A stretch of 64,000 nt of DNA, taken from JAPPFW01 sp965231815 (GTDB lineage: Bacteria > Actinomycetota > Acidimicrobiia > Spongiisociales > Spongiisociaceae). Shown here piece after piece: positions 9,692 to 17,880 of this stretch. A program made the position numbers and the translations under genes. Under the pieces are notes generated by a model. The model saw only the letters and a list, made by a program, of their open reading frames with translations, had not been told where the DNA came from and made no database searches. The stretch spans positions 3,658,001 to 3,722,000 of the forward strand of contig OZ246890.1 of assembly GCA_965231815.1 (NCBI GenBank), given 5' to 3'. Numbering within the stretch: the stretch's first letter is position 1; every line of letters begins with the position of its first letter.

Positions 9692-9862
9692 CGGTCCTAC
9701 CTCCCAACTTGGTCTCACACGCCATTTTAGAACCGCCCTCTCGGGCCGCTTGTCCGGGTCGAAAGCAATGATGGTATCGGACAGGGTACCGCCTGTCTGT
9801 AGCTGTACGATCCGTGGCTCAAGGCGGATAGACCCCGCCTAAACCGATGTTAACGTTGCCTG

Positions 9863-10945
9863 ATGATCCGCATCCGGCCCGACATCGATTCCCTGAAGCC
9901 GTACAAGGGTAGCCCGAGTTCCGAGGAGATCACTCGACGGTACGGGGTACGGAACATAGTCAAACTCGGTACCAACGAGAATCCGCTACCTCCGTTTCCC
10001 GAAGTTCAGAAAGCGATCGTGGCCGCGGCGGCGGGCCTCAACCGTTACCCCGACGCCAATTCATCAAACCTGGCCGCTGCGCTCGGAGAAGCGCTAGGAG
10101 TGCCCGATGATCATCTCTGGTTCGGCGCCGGGAGTTCGGAACTCCTGGTCACGTTGGCGGTAGCGCTGGGCGGGCCAGGCCGCAGTTTCGTGTATCCATG
10201 GCCATCGTTTGCCATGTACAGAATCAACTCCACCCTGGCGAGCGCGGAAAGCGTCACGGTCCCCTTGGACGGCGGCATGGCCATCGACCTGCAAGCCCTG
10301 GAAAGCGCCGTGAGAGATGACACCACATTGGTGTATCTGTGCAACCCGAATAACCCGACAGGAACCTATCTGACCCGGGCCGAGATCCGCGGATTCGTGG
10401 AGGAGTCGCCGGAAGACACCCTGGTGGTAGTAGACGAGGCTTACGGCGAATACGTCGCCACAGAAGATCACCCCACTGCCATCCCGTTGGCGATGGAGAA
10501 CCCCAACGTTATCGTGGCTCGTACCTTTTCCAAGATCTACGGATTGGCCGGCCTACGAATCGGCTACCTGATCGGCCTGCCCGACACCCTTAATCAACTC
10601 CGGAAAGCCCAGATCCCGTTCGTAGTGAACTCCCTCGCCCAAACCGCGGCCATCACGGCCTTGCAGTATCCCGAACGGATCGTCGAGCGCTTCGAGATGA
10701 ATCGCCAGGGTGTTGCCTACCTCGAAGCGGCCTTCACCGAACGGGAAATCCACTTCATCCCGACCCAAGCCAACTTCGTATGGACTCGGTTCGGACCGGA
10801 AACTCCCACGGTTATCCAGTCTCTTCTCGAGCGGGGCACGATCATCCGCAGCGGTACCGAGGAGTGGACCCGTGTCTCGGTCGGCAGTCCCGAAGAAAAT
10901 CGCCGGTTCATCGCCGACCTGGACGTCACTCGGAGAGAGCGATGA
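9863..10945 (+). CDS. hisC: Histidinol-phosphate aminotransferase
   Basis: 360 residues, the normal length for HisC. Family marks in order are LGTNENPLPP near the N-terminus, NPNNPTGTYL, VVVDEAYGEY, and the PLP-lysine motif RTFSKIYGLAGLRIGY, followed by a C-terminal Arg-containing substrate segment (RVSVGSPEEN). It transfers an amino group from glutamate to imidazole-acetol phosphate in histidine synthesis. The gene stands alone here, with no other his genes in the window, so activity on aromatic amino-acid precursors (as in HisC2-like paralogues) is possible. No clear ribosome binding site precedes the ATG. Confidence 0.9.
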   Translation: MIRIRPDIDSLKPYKGSPSSEEITRRYGVRNIVKLGTNENPLPPFPEVQKAIVAAAAGLNRYPDANSSNLAAALGEALGVPDDHLWFGAGSSELLVTLAVALGGPGRSFVYPWPSFAMYRINSTLASAESVTVPLDGGMAIDLQALESAVRDDTTLVYLCNPNNPTGTYLTRAEIRGFVEESPEDTLVVVDEAYGEYVATEDHPTAIPLAMENPNVIVARTFSKIYGLAGLRIGYLIGLPDTLNQLRKAQIPFVVNSLAQTAAITALQYPERIVERFEMNRQGVAYLEAAFTEREIHFIPTQANFVWTRFGPETPTVIQSLLERGTIIRSGTEEWTRVSVGSPEENRRFIADLDVTRRER

Positions 10946-11089
10946 GACAACTCATTTCTCCAAGCCCGTAAGGGACAGCCGATTACCGGTAGCCACCACG
11001 GCTGCATATTCTCTAACGCGAGCCGGGAACCTTGTTGATCAGGAGCCACCGAACGCGCCTACCCCCGGCCTGAGCTCGGGAGGAGCACC

Positions 11090-13774
11090 ATGAAGACATT
11101 AGTCAACGGCCTTTCGACCGCAGTTCAGAGATGGCCCTGGCTGGTGATCGCGGTCACCGTACTCCTTTCTCTCGCCTTCGGGGGCCTTTCCGGAAACTTC
11201 ACCCCCCAGGAGGAGAGCAACGAGGCGTTTGCTCCCGACGCTCCGGAGTTGGCCGCCGCCGAACGGATCTCGGACCTCTTCGGCGAGGAGACCTCCGCAA
11301 GCGTTATGCAGGTCATTGTCAAAGCGGAGAACGGCAATATCTTCAGCGCCGACGGGCTGACCGCCGTGAACAGCCTTAGGCGCACTATCACGGAAGGAGT
11401 GTTGGCGGATCGTCTGGTAAGTGATCGGGATCCCATAGCCAGCTTCATGACCCCGGTACTGGCCGGTCCGGGCGCCGCCGGTCCCCCTCCGGCTACCGAC
11501 GGCGAGGTGCAACAGGCCTTTTCCGAAGGACTGGCTGCGTTGCCACCCAACTTTGCCGGATTCGTGCAAGGTATGGTGCCCACTTACGCCGACCTATCCG
11601 CTCCGGAATCCGACCAAGGCCTGATAGTGGTGTTCATGCGCGGCGCCGAGGAAGGTGCCGACTTCGACCGGTTCGCTGAAGAGAGCGCGACGGCCGCCGA
11701 CCAGATCCGAGCCACCGCTCTGCCGGCCGGCATCACCGCGGAACCGTTCTCCTTCGAACTACTCTTCTCCGGCACCGACGAGTTCCAGAGCGAGATCGGT
11801 CGCCTTTTCGGAACCGCCGGCTTGATCATCGCCCTAGTGCTGGCCCTCGTCTACCTGATACGTCCCCGTAAAGCGCTCGGCCGCATTGTGATGCGGGTGG
11901 GTATCCTTACGGTGGCGGTGGCGATTGTGCTGGTTGTCCTCCCCACGCTCGGCATCATTCTCGACAGCGTCTTCCCCGACTTCCTGAAGGATTGGCCCGG
12001 TAACACGCTGTTCGCCGTTGCCGGCCTAGCAATGCTGGTCATGTTCCTGGCATGGACCTTTATCGACCGAAACCTCCGGCGAACCACCGGCGACACCGTC
12101 CTGACCCTTATCGCCATCTTCTTTGCCATTTCCTGGATGAACGGGATCGGATACCTCCTGTTCCAGGATCAGAGCCCGATGGCGCAGATACTGCCCATCT
12201 TGTTGATCGGACTCGGAGTGGACTACTCGATCCATGTGACATCACGCTACCGGGAGGAAGTCGCAGCAGGCGCCGGTGTCGACAGATCGGTTAGGAGAGC
12301 GATCCGAACCGTGGGGGTGGCTCTGGTGCTGGCCACTATCACGACCGCGGTAGGTTTCCTGACCAACTTGTTCAATGATATCCCTGCTCTGAGGGAGTTC
12401 GGCGCTCTGGCGGCCATCGGGATCGTTGCCTCGTTCCTGCTGAAGCTGACCTTCGTTCCGGCGGTGCGACTGGTCCTCAGCCGGAGGGGGATGCGTAGGG
12501 GAATCCCGGAACCAGGACATCGCCAAGCGGGAGAGGCTCCGGCCCTAGGTCGGTTCATCGGACGAACGGCGGGGATCGCCAACCGAGCGGCCGGCGCGGC
12601 CGTGGTTCTGTCCATCATTTTGGGTGGTATCGGTGCCTGGGGATGGACGCAGTTGGAGACCAAGTTCTCTTTCCTTGACTTCATACCCGTTACATCTCCC
12701 CTGCGCGCCACCTTCGAGGGACTGGTAACCGACTTCGGGGGAGGGTTCGGCGAGACCACCCAAGTACTGATCGAAGGTGATGTGGCTACCGGAGCAGCCT
12801 GGAACGCAATGGTCACCGCCAACCAAGCTGCGGTGGACACCCCCAACATCCTCACGTTCGGTAACCAACCCAGCGGAACTTCCCCGGTTGCGTTAATCGG
12901 GCAGTTGTCTGCGCCTCCCGCTCCGACCTACTCGCCCGCAGTGAGCGAAGCCTTCATGGCTGCCGGGGGGAACCCGACCACCCGCCTGGTGCCTCCGAAT
13001 GCCGATATGAGTGTGGTCTTCGACACGGCGTGGGAGGAAGCACCCGAACTAACCAGGCAGGTCCTGTATCGAACCGCTAACGGTTACGACGCAGCCCTCT
13101 TCGACTTCACCACTCAAGCGGGAGAATCCCAGGCCGGACAACTACGCTCGGACCTGGTCGAGGACTTCGGGCCGGTAACCGACCTCGGGCTTTCCGCCAT
13201 CGGAACTTCGGACGAGATCATCCAGGATGTGGTGGTTACCACCCTCCGTAACTCGCAGGTCTCATCGCTGTTTCTAACCCTTGCCGCAGCTCTCGTGCTC
13301 CTGGTGACGAACTTCTGGTTTGAGGCTCGACGCCCGATGCTTGGAGTAGTCACCACCCTTCCCGTGGTGCTTGTGGTTCTGTGGTCGTTCGGACTCATGG
13401 CCGGATTCGGTATACCCTTCGGGCCGGTAACCGCCACTATCTCAGCGCTGGCGATAGGGATCGGTATTCCGTACATGATCCATATCACGCATCGATTCCT
13501 GGAAGACCGGGGCCGTTATCCGGACCTGGGGACGGCGATCGAGTCCACCCTCAGCCACACCGGGGGAGCCCTCATGGGATCCGCCCTTACCACCGTGGCC
13601 GGATTCGGCATCCTGGTGACTTCAACCACCATCCCGTTCCGCCAGTTCGGGTTCGTCACCGCCTACACGATCCTGCTTGCCAGCCTCACCGCCGTACTGG
13701 TGTTGCCGTCGATGCTGATTCTGTGGGCCAAGTGGCATCAGCGGAGGGAAGCGGTACAGACTCCCGCAGACTGA
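11090..13774 (+). CDS. MMPL/RND-family (HAE3-like) membrane transporter
   Basis: 894 residues with the RND two-fold layout. One N-terminal membrane helix is followed by a large extracytoplasmic loop and a block of five or six helices ending about residue 470. A second copy follows: a helix near 505-525, a loop to about 720, then the C-terminal helices. The motif GLGVDYSIHVTSRYREE in the first half and IGIGIPYMIHITHRFLED in the second are the paired membrane-domain signatures. GGGAGGAGCACC directly precedes the ATG. Members export hydrophobic or lipid-like compounds by proton-motive force; the substrate here is unknown. There is no partner gene in an operon. Confidence 0.88.
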   Translation: MKTLVNGLSTAVQRWPWLVIAVTVLLSLAFGGLSGNFTPQEESNEAFAPDAPELAAAERISDLFGEETSASVMQVIVKAENGNIFSADGLTAVNSLRRTITEGVLADRLVSDRDPIASFMTPVLAGPGAAGPPPATDGEVQQAFSEGLAALPPNFAGFVQGMVPTYADLSAPESDQGLIVVFMRGAEEGADFDRFAEESATAADQIRATALPAGITAEPFSFELLFSGTDEFQSEIGRLFGTAGLIIALVLALVYLIRPRKALGRIVMRVGILTVAVAIVLVVLPTLGIILDSVFPDFLKDWPGNTLFAVAGLAMLVMFLAWTFIDRNLRRTTGDTVLTLIAIFFAISWMNGIGYLLFQDQSPMAQILPILLIGLGVDYSIHVTSRYREEVAAGAGVDRSVRRAIRTVGVALVLATITTAVGFLTNLFNDIPALREFGALAAIGIVASFLLKLTFVPAVRLVLSRRGMRRGIPEPGHRQAGEAPALGRFIGRTAGIANRAAGAAVVLSIILGGIGAWGWTQLETKFSFLDFIPVTSPLRATFEGLVTDFGGGFGETTQVLIEGDVATGAAWNAMVTANQAAVDTPNILTFGNQPSGTSPVALIGQLSAPPAPTYSPAVSEAFMAAGGNPTTRLVPPNADMSVVFDTAWEEAPELTRQVLYRTANGYDAALFDFTTQAGESQAGQLRSDLVEDFGPVTDLGLSAIGTSDEIIQDVVVTTLRNSQVSSLFLTLAAALVLLVTNFWFEARRPMLGVVTTLPVVLVVLWSFGLMAGFGIPFGPVTATISALAIGIGIPYMIHITHRFLEDRGRYPDLGTAIESTLSHTGGALMGSALTTVAGFGILVTSTTIPFRQFGFVTAYTILLASLTAVLVLPSMLILWAKWHQRREAVQTPAD

Positions 13775-14322
13775 ACCGACCTTCCTGACCTCGGTCCGAT
13801 CGGAGCGGCGGCGCCCAATGCGCTAGGAGGTGCTGAGAAACCCCGTACAAAGGGGTTCACCCGCTAACCCATAACTCTCTGACCAGGCGCTTTACCAATC
13901 ACCGAACCCCGAAAGACTCGTTTTTCAGGATCCTCCTAGTGTCCCGAGTCGGAAGTTCGCTGAAGGTTGCGGGTAACCACCCGGCGTGCTTCCGGTACAG
14001 ACCCGGGTTGAGACCGCGAAAACCGAACTACCGGTATGGATCGCTCGCCGGTGGGTCCCTTTACCGTGTTGGGTAGCTCCGGTGTGTGAGCATTGGGGTT
14101 GGTTACTCGCCACGGTGGGTAGGGTTCTTGGGTCCTGTCAGGTAGATGGCCTGGGGTGTGGTGCCGCCTGCCGTGGTCGGGTGCCTTGCGACCTCTTACA
14201 GGAACATGCACCGTATGGGCAGGAACATGCACCGTGTGGGGGCTGGTCGTAAAGTGGTTGAGGCGTGTGGTACCCCGGGTAGCTGATGTAACGTGTTTTC
14301 GATCAGAGAGGGGAACCGTCTG
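13775..14322 (+). other. Non-coding leader of the IS110 element, candidate bridge-RNA region
   Basis: No gene is seen in this 548-bp stretch before the IS110 recombinase. The part from about 14040 to 14290 is GT-rich and unlike the surrounding intergenic DNA. IS110-group elements encode their bridge RNA in the non-coding DNA upstream of the recombinase, so this is the expected location. I did not derive a structure. A short AACCCC/GGGGTT hairpin at about 13840-13858 lies between the MMPL gene and the element, without a T-run. Confidence 0.4.
14199..14240 (+). repeat. Two tandem 21-bp repeats in the IS110 leader
   Basis: Two adjacent copies of a 21-bp unit (CAGGAACATGCACCGT followed by RTGGG) differ at a single base. 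The core CAGGAACA appears again just after the recombinase stop codon (about 15552-15559), so the repeat may mark element ends or a guide-loop target. Confidence 0.6.
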
Positions 14323-15546
14323 ATGGGTGATATTCTTAGTCCTGTTCCGGAGGTGTTCGTCGGTGTGGACATCGCCAAGGACAAACATTACGCCTGTGCG
14401 ATATCGTCGGGTGGTGAAGCGTTGTTTTCTCGCCGGGTTCCCAACAATGAGGCGGCCATCCGGGAAATGATCAGCAACGCCGGAGGTCATGGCCGTCCGG
14501 CGTTGGTGGTTGATATGACCTCGTCGGCGGCTGCGCTTGTGCTGTCGGTCGCTGCGGAGATGTCAATTCCGGTGGCTTACGTGTCCGGCCTCGCGATGCG
14601 CCGAGCCGCGGATCTGTACGCGGGTGCGGCCAAGACCGATCCTAAAGACGCCCGGGTGTTGGCCGACTTCGCTTGGCGTAACGCGGATCGGCTGACCTGG
14701 ACTACCGTCGGCGACGAGTTGCTGGTTCGTCTGCGGGTCCTCAACGGTCGGGACACAGACCTCGCCGCCGACGCTACCAGGTGTGTGAACCGCCTGCGTG
14801 ACGCCCTGTTAGCCGTGTCCCCGACCCTGGAGAGGGCTGTCGGCGACAGGCTGATGTCAACACCCGGCCTCAGAGACACACTGGTGAAATACCCCACGCC
14901 CACCGCGTTGCGGACCGCCGGGAAAACCCGGGTCCGGACGCTCATGTCGAAGCGGTCCGGACGAACCGCTGAAAGGGTCGTCGACCGCATCTGGGCTGCG
15001 CTAGGCGCCCAGACCGTCACGGTAGCGGCCGAAGCGACCTGGGGAGAAACCATCTCCGACCTCACATCCGACCTGGACCGGATCATCACACAGCGAGACG
15101 AACTCGCTTCCCACATCGAAGACGCGTTCATGGAACATCCCCTGGGAAAAGTCTTAAACACGATGAGCGGGTTCGGGCCCCGCACCGGATCCCGAACCCT
15201 CGCCGAGATAGGCGACCCCAACCGTTTCGCTAACCCCGGACGGCTAGCCGCCTACGCAGGCCTAGCACCCGTAGACCGCCAATCAGGCCGCAGCCACACC
15301 ACCCGGCGGTCACGAGGAGGTAACCACCGACTCAAAGACGCCATGTTCATCGCCGCGTTCGTAGCTACCCGACACGACCCCGACGCCCGCGCTTACTACC
15401 AACACAAACGGGCCCAAGGCAAAAAACACAACGCCGCGGTCATCTGCGTCGCCCGCCGACGCTGCAACATCATCCTCGCCATGCTCAAAACCCGAACCCC
15501 CTACCAACCACGCACACAACCCCAAAAACTACCCGACGCGGCTTGA
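14323..15546 (+). CDS. IS110-family DEDD recombinase
   Basis: 407 residues from an ATG with AGAGAGGGG upstream. The RuvC-like N-terminal domain starts VFVGVDIAKDKHYACAI and includes the acidic stretch KTDPKDARVLADFAW. The C-terminal Transposase_20 domain contains TMSGFGPRTGSRTLAEIGD, AAYAGLAPVDRQSGRS (with the candidate catalytic Ser) and GGNHRLKDAMFIAAF. Length and motifs are complete, so the enzyme looks intact. IS110 recombinases are guided by a bridge RNA that pairs with target and donor DNA. Codon use drifts to A/C-rich near the 3' end, unlike the neighbours, which fits a mobile origin. Confidence 0.92.
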   Translation: MGDILSPVPEVFVGVDIAKDKHYACAISSGGEALFSRRVPNNEAAIREMISNAGGHGRPALVVDMTSSAAALVLSVAAEMSIPVAYVSGLAMRRAADLYAGAAKTDPKDARVLADFAWRNADRLTWTTVGDELLVRLRVLNGRDTDLAADATRCVNRLRDALLAVSPTLERAVGDRLMSTPGLRDTLVKYPTPTALRTAGKTRVRTLMSKRSGRTAERVVDRIWAALGAQTVTVAAEATWGETISDLTSDLDRIITQRDELASHIEDAFMEHPLGKVLNTMSGFGPRTGSRTLAEIGDPNRFANPGRLAAYAGLAPVDRQSGRSHTTRRSRGGNHRLKDAMFIAAFVATRHDPDARAYYQHKRAQGKKHNAAVICVARRRCNIILAMLKTRTPYQPRTQPQKLPDAA

Positions 15547-15818
15547 CAACAAGACAGGAACACACCCCCGGCCGCCGCCTCCTCAGCGTCGAAACGCGTC
15601 CCGCCAACCCCTAGCCTGGCCGAACATAGGCAAGGCAGAAGAAAAAACAAGATGATCCCAACCCGGTCCGGTCGGTACCTGACCCAACCGTCGGTGCTTT
15701 ACGGTTACCAACCAGTATGCAGACCGGGTATGACAGATTCCCCGGATGTCGGGTTACGCCCGCCCGAAAGATTTCGCGATCTCGCAAACACAAGCGAAAC
15801 AACGATTCAGGACACTAG

Positions 15819-16010
15819 CCCTGATCGCTCAGGTTTCCAGCACACCGACGGATATCATTCCAGTTCAACCTCAGCAGAACGAGCATCTCACTGCTCACCC
15901 GGCGGATGAATCTCCACACCGGACCGGAATAGGAGATTCCAACGGCTGTATTACCTGGTCAGGGGTCTGATCCATTCATCGCCGAACCGCGACCCCATGA
16001 AGGATTAGAG
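15819..16010. mobile_element. Degenerate MITE, old copy of the 49901-50106 element
   Basis: This 192-bp stretch aligns along most of its length with the intact MITE at 49901-50106. It has the left end CCCTGATCGCTCAGG against CCCTGATTATTCAGG, and shared internal blocks such as CACACCGA, TCACC, CACACCGGA and TCAGGGG. The right end CCATGAAGGATTAGAG matches CCATGAATAATCGGGG. The flanks are CTAG (15815-15818) and CTAC (16011-16014), a decayed target duplication. The right flank is also the stop codon of the next gene on the minus strand. It has no coding capacity and would depend on an IS1380-type transposase. Confidence 0.65.
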
Positions 16011-16604
16011 CTACTGATCGGGGCCCTTGAGGAGTCCTTCAGGTCCATCTTCCAGCCATATGTCGGCCTGACCGAGCAGCCACATGCTCACCCCGTGGGC
16101 GCACTCGAGAACGTCGCACGTCTTGAGGTCGCGCATGAACATGTCGCGAAGCGGCAAGTCCAAGCGACCCACCAACGACAGACTACGAGTGGGCGCATCG
16201 GTAACGGACATGTAGGTGTCGGTGGCCGACACCTCCACGGGGAGGGTGGTACCGGAGACCCCTGCCAATTCGGTGGCAAGGATGAGTAGATCGGGAGGAT
16301 TCGGCAGCGGCGGAAGTGACCACTTGAAGAACAGCGGGAGTTGGAGTTTCTCGTTTTGCTCCTCATCAATCTCGGCTTGCTCCGCTATAAGGTCACCGAA
16401 GGCGAGAATCACCCTCGGATCCACTTCCAGCGACATCAGCATCTCCAGTGGACCTTCGCAGGCTTGCTCCGGGTGCAGATCCACCTCCCAAGCCTGGCCC
16501 AACGAGTAGGATTCGATGAAATGGCGCTCTGCATGTACGTGGAATCCGTGTTCGACAGCATGAGATTTCATGTCGGTTACGAAACCGGCAAGGTCTAGAG
16601 CCAT
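16011..16604 (-). CDS. Hypothetical protein, 197 residues
   Basis: I do not recognise this family. The protein is soluble and acidic, with no signal peptide or membrane helix. It has a central negatively charged stretch (LIAEQAEIDEEQNEKLQLPL) and a C-terminal part ending WLLGQADIWLEDGPEGLLKG. Codon use matches the neighbours. Its stop codon lies in the CTA that flanks the degenerate MITE, so the element inserted immediately after, or at, the end of the gene. It is followed upstream by a methyltransferase gene on the same strand, 66 bp away; co-transcription is possible. Confidence 0.65.
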   Translation of the reverse strand: MALDLAGFVTDMKSHAVEHGFHVHAERHFIESYSLGQAWEVDLHPEQACEGPLEMLMSLEVDPRVILAFGDLIAEQAEIDEEQNEKLQLPLFFKWSLPPLPNPPDLLILATELAGVSGTTLPVEVSATDTYMSVTDAPTRSLSLVGRLDLPLRDMFMRDLKTCDVLECAHGVSMWLLGQADIWLEDGPEGLLKGPDQ

Positions 16605-16670
16605 GGCGATATACCGCCTAACTCGCGAACCGGTACGGCGGAGAAACTCCCCTGACCCGTCCGAGAGGTC

Positions 16671-17732
16671 TCAGGGGCGTACCTCGTAATACAGATGGGT
16701 TGGGTCGTCCTCCAGTCGGATGACCTTGAACGAACTGAACCCGGCTGCTCGGGTGATGCGTTCCGCTACCTCTGGTGAGAACCCGAGCGTTCCCAAGGCG
16801 GCCGCCCCTTCCACCGAAGCGGCTGACAGGAGACACGCCGAGATACTGTAGCCGTACTGCATGGCTAGTACGGGGTTCCTGAGATTCTTCTCGAAATCCT
16901 CCGAGCACTTCATATCCTTGATCAGCCAAACACCGTCATCTCTCAAGCATCGGCGGATAGCGGCGGCGACCCGGTCCGGGAAGGGAACGTCGTGCATGCA
17001 ATCCAGCGTGATAACCAGATCGTAACTTGCGCCAACCGGTAGTTCCTCCCCTAGCGCCTGCCTGATGGTCGCGTTGGCTAGTCCGGCCACCCGACGCCGG
17101 GCACGAGCAACGGCATGGCCCGACGGTTCGTATCCGACGATGGTGGAAGCCGGGAACCACTCAGCCACGGCCCGAACCGAGATACCACCGCCACACCCGA
17201 CATCCGCCACTTCGGCGCCCCTCTCCAGCTTTCCGACCAACCCGTCGACCAAGGGCAGAACCTTCGAAATCAAGTAGTCCCCTACCCAGGGTTTGTTCAT
17301 ACGGTCCATCTGGCGGGCGACCGGAAGACCCAGATCCTCGTAGGTCACCCCGATACCGCTGGTAAAGGCCTTCACCATCTCGTCGATCCGCTCGGGAGGG
17401 AAGCCCCCTATGAAAGCTCCGGCCGCGAAGGGGAGTGCGTTCTCCTCGACCAGAACTTGTTCGGCTTCCGGCGCCATCGAATATGTTGCATCGGCGCTAC
17501 GAGTCACCAAACCTGCCGCAGCCTGGCCGAGCAGCCACTCACGGATCCAGCGCTCCGAATAGCCGGTCCGATCGGCCAGCTCATCAGAAGTCATCTCCTC
17601 GCCCCCGGCCATCGCCTTGTACAAACCGAGGCGATCACCCAAGTGGATCATGAGGCTCACGACCTCACCCTGCTTGTATTGCCATACCTTGAGGGCATAG
17701 TCCTTCAGAAGATCCGGATCGACTCGTCGCAT
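16671..17732 (-). CDS. Class I SAM methyltransferase with N-terminal winged helix
   Basis: 353 residues. The N-terminal about 100 residues form a winged-helix dimerisation domain (HLGDRLGLYKAMAGGEEMTS, then RWIREWLLGQAAAGLV). The Rossmann domain has motif I ADVGCGGGISVRAVAEWFP, the acidic GYEPSGHAV that binds the ribose, and DLVITLDCMHDVPFP. The layout matches mycobacterial Rv2258c-like proteins, often annotated as transcriptional regulators but built like O-methyltransferases. The methyl acceptor is unknown. The family is common in Actinobacteria. Confidence 0.85.
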   Translation of the reverse strand: MRRVDPDLLKDYALKVWQYKQGEVVSLMIHLGDRLGLYKAMAGGEEMTSDELADRTGYSERWIREWLLGQAAAGLVTRSADATYSMAPEAEQVLVEENALPFAAGAFIGGFPPERIDEMVKAFTSGIGVTYEDLGLPVARQMDRMNKPWVGDYLISKVLPLVDGLVGKLERGAEVADVGCGGGISVRAVAEWFPASTIVGYEPSGHAVARARRRVAGLANATIRQALGEELPVGASYDLVITLDCMHDVPFPDRVAAAIRRCLRDDGVWLIKDMKCSEDFEKNLRNPVLAMQYGYSISACLLSAASVEGAAALGTLGFSPEVAERITRAAGFSSFKVIRLEDDPTHLYYEVRP

Positions 17733-17807
17733 ACGCCTACCCTAGGAGGGTCGCCGAGCAACGTTGAAACGGGCATGATATTCCCGATCTCCTGATCCGG
17801 AACTGAA

Positions 17808-17837
17808 ACGCAGCCCGGGCCGGTGCCCGGGCTGCGT
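17808..17837 (-). terminator. Strong GC hairpin downstream of the vWA gene
   Basis: A perfect 13-bp stem (ACGCAGCCCGGGC and its complement) closes a CGGT tetraloop. It begins 44 nt beyond the stop codon of the minus-strand vWA lipoprotein gene and is followed on that strand by TTTCAGTT. It sits before the methyltransferase start, so it probably separates the two transcripts. Confidence 0.7.
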
Positions 17838-17880
17838 CACCCACCCGTCAGACCCCCACAATTTGACGCTAATCGGAGGT

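Larger units (their letters stand above)
14199..15559 (+). mobile_element. IS110-family insertion sequence (minimal extent)
   Basis: IS110 elements lack terminal inverted repeats, so the true borders cannot be read directly. The extent given is the minimum bracketed by CAGGAACA copies on both sides of the recombinase gene; the left end probably extends further to include the whole bridge-RNA leader. The downstream flank, 15560-15818, contains no recognisable gene. Confidence 0.4.

Noticed and set aside
11125..13488. Several long open frames on the opposite strand of the MMPL gene
   Set aside because: They are frame shadows of a high-GC gene, with repetitive Arg/Ser/Pro composition and no family resemblance.
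13840..13858. Rho-independent terminator after the MMPL gene
   Set aside because: The stem is only six base pairs (AACCCC/GGGGTT) and no T-run follows, so it is mentioned but not called.
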